Notes: generated by a model from the letters alone, not told the origin. Shown: positions 1 to 12,171, numbered from the stretch's first letter. The stretch: DNA of 64,000 nucleotides from Maratus speciosus (GCA_963932465.1 OZ010793.1:255699333-255763332); one strand, 5' to 3'. A program made the numbers and translations.

Positions 1-293
1 CAGGAAACGTACTTTTACATTTTTTGGTGTCTGTCACTTGAGTGTGGGTCACATAAAAGTATGTTTTTAGTAAACTTGTGCTGGAGAGTTTTCATTTTTA
101 CTTTACTATTCTACATTTACCTATTCAAAAAATTTTGTTTTTTTAAACAACAATCATGGAGCATATATTTGTGTTAAAAGAAAAAAAATTCATAAAAAAG
201 TAGTAGTTTTCAATTTATTGTGCTTTTACTGAATGAATAAATTCCCACGAAAAAATGCCTGCTACACTCATAAGACTGCGGTGAATTAATATA
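1..293. other. AT-rich stretch, no gene seen
   Basis: AT-rich sequence with no convincing open frame, RNA gene or recognised repeat. It ends where the left arm of the foldback palindrome begins. Confidence 0.6.
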
Positions 294-894
294 TCATTAA
301 ACAAAAACATAATTTAAAGAACAAATCAAAAAAACAAAATTTATTTCCTACATTGTTTAAGCCTGAGAAGGGACAGATATTAAGTTATTTCATTCAATTA
401 GTTCTATATTTAATGTTAATTTTTTGTAACAAATTAGTTAAGCCAATTGAAGATTAAAAAATAAAAATAAAATTCATACAATATGATACTTAAAACACCC
501 TAAAAAAATAGATTCCGTTCAAATGAAATCGAAATAAATCTTAGACTTCTTCCATTTTTAATTGAAAATATTTGTATTATGTTTATGACACTTGTGCATA
601 AAATGATAAGATGCATGCAAAATACAAAACTTAAAAAAAAGTCTAAGATTTATTTCGATTTCATTTGAACGGAATCTAATTTTTTAGGGTGTTTAAAGTA
701 TCATATTGTATGAAGTTTATTTTTAATTTTTAATCTTCAATTGGCTTAACTAATTTGTTACAAAAATTTAACATTAAATGTAGAACTAATTGAATGAAAT
801 AACTTAATATCTGTCCCTTCTCGGGCTTAAACAATGTAGGAAATAAATTTTGTTTTTTTTAATTTGTTCTTTAAATTATGTTTTAGTTTAATGA
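294..894. repeat. Large foldback palindrome (MITE-like)
   Basis: Two arms of about 255 bp, at 294-549 and 638-894, are near-perfect reverse complements. The segment reading cattaaacaaaaacataatt on the left pairs with aattatgttttagtttaatg on the right, and the match continues inward to cttagac/gtctaag. The loop is about 90 bp. No open frame is present. This fits a foldback or MITE-type non-autonomous DNA element, or the two inverted ends of one. No target-site duplication was identified, so the superfamily is open. Confidence 0.85.
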
Positions 895-2853
895 GTCAAG
901 TTTTTTAATAACTAATGCACTCAGACGAACGCATTTCAAAATTAATAGAGAGTATCATCATCAGGCTTTGATGTATGCAGTATTGCATCACAATGTGGGA
1001 TGCAGTTTACCAATGTGTAATTCAAAATGTTTCACCACTGTAGTAATGCAGGTTCCGGTAGTTTGGACAAAAACTTCTAATCTGAACGTTAAAAATCTAT
1101 AATCAAAACATAAAAAATTAACTTCACTTAAATTTAGATAACCTATTTCCCACTCAGGAACGCTATGAATGTAAATGTAAAGCGTGTTGAATCCTTACTG
1201 CTAATATTTAACAATATTATAGCTGTGATACAACAAAAAATAAAAGTTTTACTTAAATTTTTAAACCTTATTCTCTCCCAAGGGGTGATGTAAACACATC
1301 AGAAAATTATTACCTAAGCTTAACTTGGGTATAAAAAGTTCTCATCTTGAAAAAAAAAAATACATTTTAAAATTTAAGTTATGTAATTCCCCACTAAGTT
1401 CGCTACCTGCGTAAAAATAGCTATCCACTAGAAACTTTTTACTAAAATATAAACTTGACCAAAGCAAAAACTCATTTTGAAAATATCCTTTTAATTTCCA
1501 CTATGACGCCATATTCACCTTTTTAATTTTTGAAAAAAAAAAAAACTAGCTCAATTTAATTCATGTGAAAATCTTTCAACTAAAGAGAAATAAATTATTA
1601 TTACGGCTTTTGAAATTTTTGCAACAATGAAATAAAAATGTTACATTTTCTATGAAAAATGTCCGTTGATTTTCAATAGAAAAAGCGAAAATTGGAATTA
1701 TTAAGAAAAATATTTTAATAATGTAAAAAAAATTGGCCCATGTTTCTCTCTGGGTTATAATTCATCCATGTACAAAGGCATTTTACCATTCGTTTTGACC
1801 CTAACGTCAGGCAAAAGTTTTTACACTTTAAATTTATAATATCAATAGAATTAGTAAAGAATAAAAAATGAATGGCATCAGGGACAAAAAGGTGGGAAGA
1901 AAAAATGAAAAAGTTACGATCTCCATAGGCTTTTCCATGTTAAATTAACATTGAGAAGTGACACTGGAAATAAATAAGTATTGCGCTGCCGCGCAATACT
2001 TAAATAAGTGCACAATGTTTTAAGATATAAATACTCGCTAAGAACGGTTTCTAATAATTGGAAATTTAAAAGAATAAAATGAGCAGAAAACGTTCTAAAA
2101 ATGTTACGATTTAGTTGGAATTAGAAACTTGAAATTTAGTATAATGGTTACTTTTAAAATGCAGTATAAACAGTTTATAAAAAATTTGAAGTTTAATGGT
2201 GTGAAATGGGCAGAACATGAACAGTTTTGACAAAATTTGAAATTTAAAAAGTTTACAGAATAGAGATGGATGTTATTTAACATATCAGGACAAGGTTTTG
2301 ACACTGTATATTTTTGTATTTTAGTTTAGTTTCAGTTCTCATTCATTTTGTTAGTTTTTCCTTCTTTTCCCTTTTTCTATTGCTGTTTTCTTGAAAATTC
2401 ATTTCAACTCTTGCAAGGTGAGTGAAACATCTGTTAAATCTACCCCTGATGATGATCACAAGTGTGATGAAAATTATTGGGGAAAAAAAAAAAAAGCCTT
2501 GAAGCTTTTTTTTTGGTATTGCTATCTTTACTAGCAACCTAAGATTAAAGCTGACAGGACTGTGTTTCATTTCTGCAGTCTGAAGTAAAATACAAAAAGC
2601 CATTGCAAACACTTTTAGATTAAAAAATAAATAAGTTTAATGCACAAGTAAATTTACACAGCAAGCTATGTACAATCAACACAAAAACAAACCAATATAC
2701 AAAATCCAATATGGAACAGTCATTAAAATATACTACATACATTATACATATTTTATATACAAGTTATCAAAAAGATGACAGACATAGTACTAATGCAAGA
2801 CAAATCATAACAGAAAAAGATTGTTTCAATGCTATATAACTTATGCACTAGAA
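895..2853. other. AT-rich stretch, no gene seen
   Basis: Non-coding AT-rich DNA. Apart from the small hairpin at 1976-2001 I see only homopolymer runs. The short open frames here have low-complexity translations and no family resemblance. Confidence 0.5.
1976..2001. repeat. Perfect 11-bp hairpin
   Basis: aagtattgcgc, then tgcc, then gcgcaatactt: an 11-bp perfect inverted repeat with a 4-base loop and a GC-rich core in AT-rich DNA. A Helitron end would need a nearby CTRR terminus on either strand, and none is visible, so I leave it unassigned. Confidence 0.6.
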
Positions 2854-3160
2854 CAGCAGTTTACAAACTATGGATTGTGACCCACTGCTGGGTTTGCAGG
2901 ATATATTTTGTTGGGTGGTAAAATGACTGATCAGGTCTTCAAAAATACAATAGTAAAATTGTCTACTATGAAAATATAACAAACACAACATGTTAAATTT
3001 AAAGGAGATATTATCAATAACTTACTTCGTAAAAAGACAATTTTTATAAAACTCTGCAAAGAGAGCAGCTTTAGGCTAAAATTAACAACGTTCAATCCAG
3101 ATATATACTTTTTAATTGCTGCAAAAGAAAATTATAAATCATATAAACTTTTTAACTGCA

Positions 3161-3163
<3 letters not shown>

Positions 3164-3192
<29 letters not shown>
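3164..3192. repeat. Poly(T) run
   Basis: A run of 28-29 T. It may be the poly(A) tail of a minus-strand retroposon, but the adjoining sequence is not recognised. Confidence 0.7.
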
Positions 3193-3195
<3 letters not shown>

Positions 3196-3797
3196 ATACG
3201 TTCATTATAAATACTAGGGGAACGTACCCATGCTTCCCGGGTTAAAGAATATAGGTGAAAACATTTTTTTTTATTGAAAACTAACAATTTTTTTATATGC
3301 AATAAATTTTTTAGATTGACCACTTACATTAAAAAAGTATTTTTCATATGGAAAATACGAATTACACAATCAAATACATTTTTGAAATTTATCAAAAGCG
3401 ATATTTTCTTATTAGCCGCATGCTAAGAGTTATTTGCCAAGATTTTACTACTTATGGCATCCTTTTGTATTCTGATAATTTCAGAGCTTATACTATACAT
3501 GTCTGGTAAATTTGTGTTTTATTTATGTTAATTTATTTATTTATTCATATGGAAGTTTTTTTTAATGGAAATTAGCCGTAAGAAAATGATGAACTCTTTA
3601 TTTTGTTTTGAGGGCAAACGGATTAATCTTTCGTAATCGAGCTCCACACAATATAGATAAATTAAAAAATATTTCATGCTTTAAAATTGTTTTAAAAACT
3701 ATAGACAATCCGTAAACTGAGATGAACTTTTCAAATAAATTCCATTTGAAAAAAAAATCCTATTTGGTGATCTAAAAATTTAAATTGTACGATTACA

Positions 3798-3955
3798 AAT
3801 ATGTTAGATTTGTGTTTTTTCAATATTATTCTTTTATTTGTTTATAAAAGAAGTATTAATTTCGTTAATTTGTCTTTCACAAATATGTTAGTTTGGTGGT
3901 TTTTTTAATATTATTCTATTATTTGCTTATAAAGGAAGTATTAATTTCATTATGC
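3798..3955 (+). repeat. Tandem duplication of about 85 bp
   Basis: Two diverged direct copies (about 3798-3868 and 3882-3955) share aatatgttag, ttcaatattattct and agaagtattaatttc-type segments in the same order. It is a local duplication with no coding content. Confidence 0.6.
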
Positions 3956-4127
3956 AAAAATAGTCAGAAACAAATGCTGAAAAATGTTTGTTGCTGTATG
4001 TGCAAAATGTTTATTGTTTTATGTATTGAAACCGGCAAGTGATAAGATAAACTTTTAAAAAAATCATGCTTAAAAATTATTTTAGAAAATATAATACATC
4101 AGTCAATGAATACAGTTTTTGAACAAA

Positions 4128-4308
4128 TTGCTTTTGAAAGTACATTTATTTCCCTATGCGACAAAAATTGAAAATGTATGACGGTCAGAAGATTGAAAAA
4201 ATTCAGTAGCGAAAATTTCAAGACCAAAATTTGATCGTGAAGTATTGCCATTCGCAAAATGACGTCAGCGTTATGCACAGATATGTTTGGTCTTTATAAT
4301 ATAGATAC
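4128..4308 (+). repeat. Dispersed repeat, copy A
   Basis: Matches 7888-8072 in direct orientation. Shared segments include acaaattgc, ttgccattcgcaaaatgac, and ttataatatagatac at the shared 3' boundary after gcacagatatgttt. The common 3' end and diverged body suggest a dispersed TE end. No coding content, and superfamily unknown. Confidence 0.6.
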
Positions 4309-5400
4309 ATAATCAGTAAAATATAATAAAGATCAGTTATTAGGATGTGACTATCAATTGAGGCTCTCAAGCTTGAATTTCCGGAATGAAAACAGCAATT
4401 TTCACCTTCTCAAAATTTGCATACGCACTTCTCATATCCATATTCATCATTTTTTTAAAAATTGTATTTTGTTTGGTCATTTAAAAATCATTTTAACTCA
4501 AAACTTGAAGTCAAGATTGCCAGTAACATCTTTTATGTGAACAGACGTACTCTTTATTTGAGATTCTAATCTCAATTTTGAAGAGTAAAAATTTCCATAA
4601 TTTATGGTTTTTAGACACATTTGTGTTAAAAGGCTTAGTTTTATCTAAGAAAATGATCATTTTCTTTTAAATATGACTTCATTTTCACTTAAATAAGCAT
4701 TTCGCCTAGTGTCTGAGACTTAGTATCAGTACTAGGGATTACAATCCCGAGACTAATTTCCAATCCCGGGATTTCGGGATTGCTTAGATTCAATCCCGGG
4801 ATTAGGAAAATTAGAATTTCTGTAATATCATCAATTTTTACAATAGCTAAATATCATAATACTATAGAAAAGACAAAGCAAAATTACAGCCTAATTTACA
4901 TATGAAAATATACCAAATTAAAAAAATTAACTTCAATTAATTATCAAAACTTATAGGATAAATTAGAACAATTGAAAATTAAAAGAAATACGCTGTTGAT
5001 GTTTGAAAATGCAACAAAAAACATGAAATGTCTATGCTTCATCTTCTAGATAATTTCTTTTATTTCCTGTTAAACAAGTTTTTGAATAGTTTAATATTTA
5101 CAATATTAAAAACTAATTAATATCACAAATTAAATTATGAATTATTCTCATACCCACGTAATTAAAGTTTATAATTCTAGGATATTGCAAATGCAAGGTT
5201 TTCCCTAACATGACGATTTTTTTCTTGAAATAAAAGAACTTAGCACACACACACATAGAATAAAATAAGACTTAGATGTATAGTCTAAATTTCTAAATAG
5301 CAATAGCTGTTAAAATTCGAAAACGTTGCATAATATAAAAAATTATTACGTACCTCGTGAAAAAAAAAAAGATTATTTTGAATAGTTCACTGTTTCCTAA

Positions 5401-5670
5401 CTAATCGGTATTCCTTTGAAAATATGTTTTAAGAAATATGATGGCATCTAAAGTTTCATCTCCAAGTCCCAGTTGTAACATTGTTTTTAGGTAAATGTCA
5501 TATTCGTTTAAGCACTCTGTTAGCATTTCAATGCACTTTTTTGCTGTAAAAGATCCATATTTGCGCATAAGGCCTAAATTCCTGAATTTGCACAAATTTA
5601 AATTTCTTGAATATGCATTAATATTCATAAATCGCTTGCTTGCTGTAAATGTCCATTCGTCAAAAGTCAA
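5401..5670 (-). pseudogene. hAT transposase fragment, start of RNase-H-like domain
   Basis: An 89-residue minus-strand frame begins TFDEWT and continues with NLGLMRKYGSF and an AxKCIEMLTECLNEY helix. In hAT transposases this order (an Asp-x-Trp motif, then NLGL..GS..A..C.E) marks the start of the RNase-H-like catalytic domain, so D at residue 4 would be the first catalytic acidic residue. The rest of the domain and the dimerisation region are missing. It lies between the inverted ends of the element at 4733-6675, downstream of the BED fragment on the same strand. It is a relic. I rate the family assignment as good and the exact ends as unknown. Confidence 0.6.
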
Positions 5671-5935
5671 ACTAAATTTCTTTCCTGAATTTTTAAAAGT
5701 TTGTATTTTACTTGTAATTAACTCTTTTATTATAGTTCACTACACGATTTCGAATTGATACTGCAGATTTTGGCAAATCATTATAGCCTTTAGCTATCAG
5801 AAGGTTTCTTAAATCAGTTGAAGTTAAATGAAAAACAGTCTTTAGCTGTCATTCGCAATAAAATTAAATCCAGTGATTCCTTATCACTACTAAAATAATC
5901 TTCTATTTTCCACTTTTTAGAAAGCAATGCATGTT

Positions 5936-6175
5936 CTATGCAATCTTGACGTGTGGAAGGAAGAGATGATGTATTAAATTCTTTCTAAACTTTAGTACCA
6001 TGTTTTGTCGGTAAATGTGCATGCAACCCTTAGTCGATGCACCTAACGTTTTAAGCACTTGACTACATCTTTTATGTTTAGCGATTTTTTCATCTTTTGA
6101 CCTTAAATAGCAGTGCCATACAGAAGATATATCATTATCTTTCCTATGAGCTACAAAATCCTTTTCACTAGACAT
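5936..6175 (-). pseudogene. BED-type zinc finger, N-terminus of hAT transposase
   Basis: A 79-residue minus-strand frame contains SSVWHCYL, then a charged stretch, KHKRCSQVLKTLGASTKGCMH. This follows the BED finger layout (aromatic V-W-x-x-Y/F, C-x2-C, a linker with ST-K-x-L, then His), the DNA-binding domain at the N-terminus of many hAT transposases. The first zinc Cys appears replaced by His (KHKRC rather than KCKxC), and the final His pair is irregular, so zinc binding is doubtful. With 5401-5670 it identifies the element's minus-strand gene. The intervening sequence is deleted or frameshifted. Confidence 0.6.
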
Positions 6176-7887
6176 CTTTAAAGCAAAATAAGTATAAACG
6201 CCTGAAAAGCAAAGAAGTTAGCACATAATAATGACTATGAAACTCAAATGCGACGCTTATCAGTAAACTCCAATTCGAAATTTTGTGATTCCCAGTTGCT
6301 GAAACGACCGGCTTTCTAAACGCAGCAAAATCGAAATAAACAAATGATTTCATTGTTCCCGAATAATAGCCGAGCGGGTTACATCTGTTTGCAAGTCAAA
6401 AGGTTTTCATGTTAAACGATTTAATCGCTTTGAAATATGTAAAAAATACTTGAAATATGTATATTTTTTCAAGGATATATAAATTTCATAAAAATTAATT
6501 CTTTTTCTTTCCAAAAGAGAAAGTCTATAAATATATTTTTTTTAATTTCAGCTGAATATTGTTCCATTTAAAAAAAAGGACAATCCCGAAAATCCCGGAA
6601 TTTGGCAGACAAGATCCCGGGATTTTCAGGATTAAAAATGATGCGGGATCCCGGGATACGGGATTGTAATCCCTAATCAGTACACATGCAGAAGGAAAAT
6701 CACTATAGAAATTTTTTGAGGAAAAATGCGTGTTTTCAAAAGCAGTATGTCATTTTCCGTTATTATGCCCTAATATAATATTCTGCTCCTAACGGGATTT
6801 TGTGCCACTAAACCCTATACAACAATTTTTATCAACAATTTTGAATTTTTATCAGAAAATAGCATGAATAAAGTTTAAAATACCTCATTATTTCTCTCTT
6901 GTCCGCAGCAATGAAAGCTATCTAATTTTTATCATTTTGAAGAAATTTCATAAAATGCTTTTAAAATTAAAATATGAAAGTGGGGATATTTAAAAAAAAA
7001 CAGATAGTGTGACCACATCTACAAAGGAAGAGTTTTCAGTTTAAAAATATTTATATTAGCAAAATTGGTTCAGCAAAAAGATCAGGGCAGATGACTAAAA
7101 AACACACTTGTGTTTTAAATATATAGATTATATAAAATTAGGAAAAAATAAATTAAGCAAATTGTGTTATTTTGATAAAATTATAGTAGAATGTCCTGAA
7201 GAATAGCATTAAAATTTTATTATTCGAGAGAATTTTCGACAAAAACTTCAGGAACATGATATTATTTTAAACCACGAATTATTTGTTTGTTTGTCTAACT
7301 CGGCGAAGCAAATCCATCCAGGCGAGAATCATCAATTTCTGTAATATAAATTGCTATTATTTGCATGTCACTTCTATTTTATAAAGACACTCTACATTTT
7401 TGTAAAACATTGGGTTTATTAGTGTGTGCTTTCGATTACATTATTTTCAAAAGTGAAGCATTTTCACCTGTGAAGAATTTCAAAGCAGCTGGGCTGTGAA
7501 AATGACGCACACCTACAAAACATAATTCAGGTTTAAGAATTAAAATACACGCTTTTTTATAAAATGATGTCATTTGCATCCGCTAAAGCAATCTACTTTT
7601 ACAACCCAGTCTTAAACTTCGTCTATAGAAAAGTGTTCATATGATGTCATTATCACGGAATAACAGACAATATTCTTGACATAGTCCATATTTTATTTTC
7701 AACTATTTTTTCAGGTTTTATGATAAAATGGCAACAAAAAGATACAGTATCTCCTATTTTCAACTATTTTCCGTTTACTTTCAATGACTTTCAATAGAAA
7801 TGAGGTACTTTTGTTGCCACAATAAGAAAAATGGTATTAGAAACTGCAAAAAAAATTAATATCTCAAAAATTAATTGAGATACAGCT

Positions 7888-8072
7888 TTCAAACAAATTG
7901 CATTTAAAAGAGAATTTTTTTCCTTATACGATGGTGTAAAAATTTAAAATGTGCGATGTTTAGAAGTTTAAAAATTTGCAAAACCAAAATTTCATTTCAA
8001 ATTTCAAAGTGTTGCCATTCGCAAAATGACATATGCATTACGCACAGATATGTTTGTCCTTTATAATATAGA
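7888..8072 (+). repeat. Dispersed repeat, copy B
   Basis: Second copy of the repeat at 4128-4308, ending at the same ttataatatagatac boundary. See that entry for the shared segments. Confidence 0.6.
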
Positions 8073-8856
8073 TACTTTCTTTATGCACTAAGAAAAAGAT
8101 TTTGTTTTATGATTATTTCACTTTCATATTAGCTATTGCTTATTACTGTCTTGTATTTACTTTATATGAAAGATAGACCTTTTCCATATGATGTATTATG
8201 TAAAAGGATTTTTATGTATCTGCTATTAGGTGGATCAAGAACATTTTTCAAACTTTAAGATGGGTCGTATAGCAGTAAAGTTTGGGAACTGCTGCACTAC
8301 AACATTTGAATTAAATACAGATAAAAATGTGCAATCTGAACACTATATATACAGTATAACATCAGTAATACAAAATGCTTCTTTTTTTCTTTTGATTTTA
8401 AGCATATATAGTGTTAAAAGGAAATTGCTACTTTGCTAGATATTTTTCTGAGAAATGTGTGAAAACAAAAAATATGAATGACCAGTAAATCTATCTTGCC
8501 AATGTTGAGATGAATAGTCATGCTTCCAAAAAAAGTTGGTCAAGCAATAAATGCAGGATATGTTCTCGAATTGAAAATTCTGCGTAATGGTGATATCTGT
8601 CCATCATGAGATGAACATCTGTCTATTTAGAAACTTACAATTATTTAGAAGTAACACTGAAATGATTAGAATGTCAAGAAGATGTTGATCCCACTCAACT
8701 AATTTGCTTTAAAAAATACAAGATGTTATCCGACAGAAAAAGTATTTTCTTTAAAAGGAAAACACTTTGAATTTTTCTTTCCTAAAATTAAAAAAAAAAA
8801 TAGCTTAAAAATGGTAAAAAAAAAAAAAACAACTTTTAAACATACCAATGCTTTTT

Positions 8857-8883
8857 AGGGTTTCGTTCATCTGACGAAACCCT
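8857..8883. repeat. 10-bp hairpin at the edge of the satellite
   Basis: agggtttcgt, a 7-base loop, then acgaaaccct: a perfect 10-bp stem. It is followed by attcgtctcgctcctctg and a run of CTGT repeats. This kind of start (a GGGTTTCG hairpin followed by CTGTCTGTC) recurs at dispersed arthropod repeats. Here it opens the 147-bp satellite. Confidence 0.7.
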
Positions 8884-8953
8884 ATTCGTCTCGCTCCTCT
8901 GTCTGTCTGTCTGTCACAGAGCCCGTTCCCAGAAACTATACATGTTGGAGACA

Positions 8954-9416
8954 TGAAATTTTGGGTACTTATAACTGAACACCTCACATCATACGACAAA
9001 TCATAAAATTTTGAAAAAGTCCTGCATTTAACCCTTTGGGCTCCCACATGTGTATTTTAAACAATTCTTTCTAAGTGAGCTCCTAATTAGTTTGGAGGCG
9101 TGAAATTTTGCATACTTATAGCTGAACACCTCACATCAAACGACAAATCATAAAATTTTGAAAATGTCATACATTTAACCCTTTGGGGTCCCACATGTGT
9201 ATTTTAAACAATTCTTTCTAAGTGAGCCCCTAATTAGGTTGGAGGCGTGAAATTTTGCATACTTATAGCTATACACCTCACATTAAACGACAAATTATAA
9301 AATTTTGAGAAAGTCGTACATTTAACTCTTTGGGCTCCTGCATGTGTATTTTAAACAGTTCTTTCTAAGTGAGATCCTAATTAGTTTGAAGGCGTGAAAT
9401 TTTGCATACTTATAGC
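8954..9416 (+). repeat. 147-bp satellite, left part
   Basis: Units begin tgaaattttg at 8954, 9101, 9248 and 9395, exactly 147 bp apart. Each carries gaacacctcacatc, aatcataaaattttgaaaa, catttaaccctttggg and tgtgtattttaaacaatt. The fourth unit is interrupted at 9416 by a hAT element and resumes at 11240. Confidence 0.93.
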
Positions 9417-11231
9417 CAGGGTTGTTACGTTTAAAACATTTTGTTTAAAACATGTTTAAAACATTACATTTAAAACATGTTTATTAAAGAATCGTTTGAT
9501 ATTCAAGTTGCACGCTTTATTTATGCAACGAATACATCATTTTCATGTGTGGATCATTCAGAATTTAAAAAGATGGTGTCGAGTACAAAACCTGGCTACA
9601 AACCACCAAATCATCATGAAATAGGAGGCATATTACTTGACAAAGTGTATGAATCTGTGCTGGAAACTTATAAAAATGATTTAAGAGAACAGATTGTTTG
9701 TGCTGCTCTTGACAGATGGGGTAACATTCATAATGAGCCAGTTGTAGGAATTACAGTATCTTGTAAAGGCCAAATTTACTTAGTAGATTCAATTAATACA
9801 TCTGGCCATCCTCATGAATTGAATTATCTTTGTGGGCTTGCAAGTATTGCCATAAATAAAGTAGAGGAATGCTATGGTTGTTTTATTGGCAGCTTTGTAA
9901 CATACAATGATGAGAAATGAACTTAAAAAGATTGAGAGACATAATATGAATATTTTAACTTATGGATGTTCAGCTCATGTCTTAAATCTTCTAGCAAAAG
10001 ACAATAAAATCTCTAATTTAAAAGCTCAAGTTTTGATGTTATTAAATATTTTTGAAATGATCATTTTATTTCAGCAAAGCTTCGGGAAACAGTTGCTAAA
10101 AAGCTTGAGTTACCATCAGGTATCAGGTGGAATTCCATGTTGGACACAATGGAGTCTTACATAAGCAATTGGTCACAAATTTTCAAAATTTGTGAAGATA
10201 ATCTAGAGAAAATCAATTCTGATATTTCTAAGAAAGTCCATAGACTTGCAGTTAAAAAGAAATGTTGAAGAATATATCCAAAGGCTCAAACATATTGCAA
10301 TTTCATGTGACAAAGCTCAGAGTAATAATTGTATTATTAGTGATGTAGTTGAAGTTTGAAAAGATTTTAAAAAAGAAATGTCAGAAATATGTGCTGGTAA
10401 TCTTACCATGATTACAAAAAACATTGAAAAAGCCATAGAAGACAGATATGAAATGGCCATGACATCTGTACATTTCTTGGCAGACATTACTGATCCATGC
10501 TTTAAAGAAGAATCATTTACAATTGATGAGACAGAAAAAGGCATGAACCTTGCAGCCGAATTATGTCCTGAACTAATTCCTATAATTATAAACTATAAAG
10601 CTAAGTCAACTCCATTCTCCAGTTATATGTTTGACGCTATTAATAATAATGCAAAAAAATAAATAAAAATGATATGCTGTCAGTTACCAATCATAAATTC
10701 GCTGTTCAAGAATCAAATAAAGTGCACAGTTTTGTAGAAATAACACCTTTATCTTGGTGGATAAGCTTTGAAAAACACGTCGATAAAAATATCATGCTAA
10801 TCACAAAACAATTACATACAGCTGTGTGGATGGTTTAGAAAGAGTTTGACTTTTGGCTCTGTGCCGAGCAAAACTAGAAACCAGTCAGGTGTTGATAAGG
10901 TTGCCAAGCTTGTTACAATTTTTAAGAACTTAATAATTAGATGTTTTAGTTCAGAATAAAAAATTAATTTTTAATTAATGTTTGGTATTAAATAATTTTT
11001 TTCTTATTTGCTGTTTTTTGAAAATATTTTCATCCTTTATATTTAATAATTTTTGCTCACTTTAATCAAAATTGTGCTGTTAAATCAGAAAAAATCATTT
11101 TAAACGTTTAAAACATGTTTTAAACAAAAAAAAAACATGTTTTTTGTTTTTTGTTTAAAACATGTTTTAAACAAAAAAAAAACACGTTTTTTGTTTTTTT
11201 CTAAAAAAAAACATGTTTTTTTCCAACTCTG
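9417..11231 (+). mobile_element. hAT element inserted in the 147-bp satellite
   Basis: The left end cagggttgttacg and the right end (reverse complement) cagagttggaaaa are short inverted repeats of the hAT type. Flanking 8-bp duplications cttatagc (9409-9416 and 11232-11239) are identical. Removing 1,823 bp (element plus one duplication) puts the next satellite unit at exactly 147 bp. Both subterminal regions carry repeated tttaaaacatgttttaaa-type palindromes. The interior is a broken transposase gene. Length is 1,815 bp. Confidence 0.96.
9477..10940 (+). pseudogene. hAT transposase pseudogene (DUF659-type to hATC)
   Basis: Frame 1 (9477-9920) starts at VARFIYATNTSFSCVDHSEF and continues through PGYKPP and the DUF659-like core LDRWGNIHNEPVVGI, YLVDSINTSGH. 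A frameshift near 9905 moves to a frame with GCSAHVLNLLAKD. A second shift gives LPSGIRWNSML, then DRYEMAMTSVHFLADITDP (10378-10662). Near 10740 LTPLSWW begins the C-terminal hATC dimerisation region, ending SKTRNQSGVDKVAKLV. The order matches BED-type hAT transposases, but the N-terminal BED finger is missing, and frameshifts and stops make it inactive. It occupies almost all of the element at 9417-11231. The assignment is firm and the exact breakpoints are approximate. Confidence 0.85.
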
Positions 11232-11239
11232 CTTATAGC

Positions 11240-11704
11240 TGAACATCTTGCATCAAACGACAAATCATAAAATTTTGAGAAAGTCATACATTTAACCCTT
11301 TGGGCTCCCGCATGTGTATTTTAAATAATTTTTTCTAAGTGAGCCCCTAATTAGGTTGGAAACGTGAAATTTTGCATACATATAGCTGAACCCCTCACAT
11401 CAAATGACAAATCATAAAATTTTGAAAAAGTCCTACATTTAACCCTTTGGGCTTCCGCATGTGTATTTTAAACAATTTTTTCTAAGTGAGCCCCTAATTA
11501 GGTTGGAAACGTGAAATTTTGCATACTTATAGCTGAACCCCTCACATCAAATGACAAATCATAAAATTTGAAAAAGTTTTATGTTTTGTATATTTTAAAC
11601 AATTCTTTCTAACTGAGCCCCTAATTAAATTGGAGATTTGAAATTTTGTATACATATTGCAGAACACCTGAGGTCAGGCGACAAATCATAAAATCTTGAA
11701 AAAG
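11240..11704 (+). repeat. 147-bp satellite, right part
   Basis: Continues the array after the hAT insertion, with unit starts at 11365, 11512 and 11639. The last interval is 127 bp because of a deletion near 11575. The array breaks off where the long-TIR fragment begins. Confidence 0.9.
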
Positions 11705-12171
11705 TCTTACATTTAGTACAAGTTGTATATTTTGTTTTAATGTGTCAGAATGAACAAAAATCTCAAAATATAATTGTAATGTTAATTTACTCTCAATGTT
11801 TAATGTTAAATTTTATATCTGACGATTATTTTTATTTCTAGTAAATTTGTGACTGACCCCTATTTTGCAGCAAAAAAGATACTCCAACTTTAAACATCTA
11901 TAACTCGGTCAGTTTTAATCGCAGAGGAATGGGACTTTTTTTGTATTACTTGTCAGTACAATAGGATATTTTTCCTAAATATCACTTACAGGACCTGGGG
12001 ACCGTATAAAAATTTAAATTTCGTAATTTTTTAATAAATGCTTTTCTTGACCCAAATCGCTTTAAAAATACTTCTTTACCTCATTTAAAACATTTTTGCA
12101 ATTGGAACTATATGTCTATGACTAACGGTTTAGGAATTAGCCATTGGACACCGTCGAGACCGGACACCCTG
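11705..12171 (-). mobile_element. Single end of the long-TIR family (solo end)
   Basis: About 465 bp matching the right end of the elements at 20159-22415 and 29105-32397. Shared blocks are atgacccctaatttgcag-type, aactcggtcagttttaat, ggaccgtataaaaattt, and the terminal ggacaccctgta followed by TA. No matching left end lies nearby, so this is a solo end or truncated copy abutting the satellite. Confidence 0.8.

Larger units (their letters stand above)
4733..6675. mobile_element. hAT element with 8-bp TSD and iterated AATCCCGGGATT
   Basis: The ends tagggattacaatcccg and cgggattgtaatcccta are perfect 17-bp inverted repeats, flanked by identical 8-bp duplications atcagtac (4725-4732 and 6676-6683). 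The ends carry repeated palindromic words built from aatcccgggatt. Inside, minus-strand fragments of a hAT transposase remain (BED finger at 5936-6175, RNase-H-like start at 5401-5670). Length is 1,943 bp. It lies inside the larger candidate element 2854-8294. The coding remnants are too short and broken to be active. Confidence 0.92.
2854..8294. mobile_element. Candidate 5.4-kb hAT-type element, non-autonomous
   Basis: The left end starts cagcagtttacaaacta. The right end, read in reverse complement, starts cagcagttcccaaactt, and both continue into a gacccac/gacccat motif. The flanks are cactagaa (2846-2853) and cactacaa (8295-8302), an 8-bp target-site duplication with one mismatch, as expected for hAT. 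No transposase frame belongs to it, and another hAT (4733-6675) sits inside. The wide spacing and the mismatch leave a real chance that these are ends of two different copies. Confidence 0.45.

Noticed and set aside
1976..2001. Helitron 3' terminal hairpin
   Set aside because: No CTRR end follows within a few bases on either strand.
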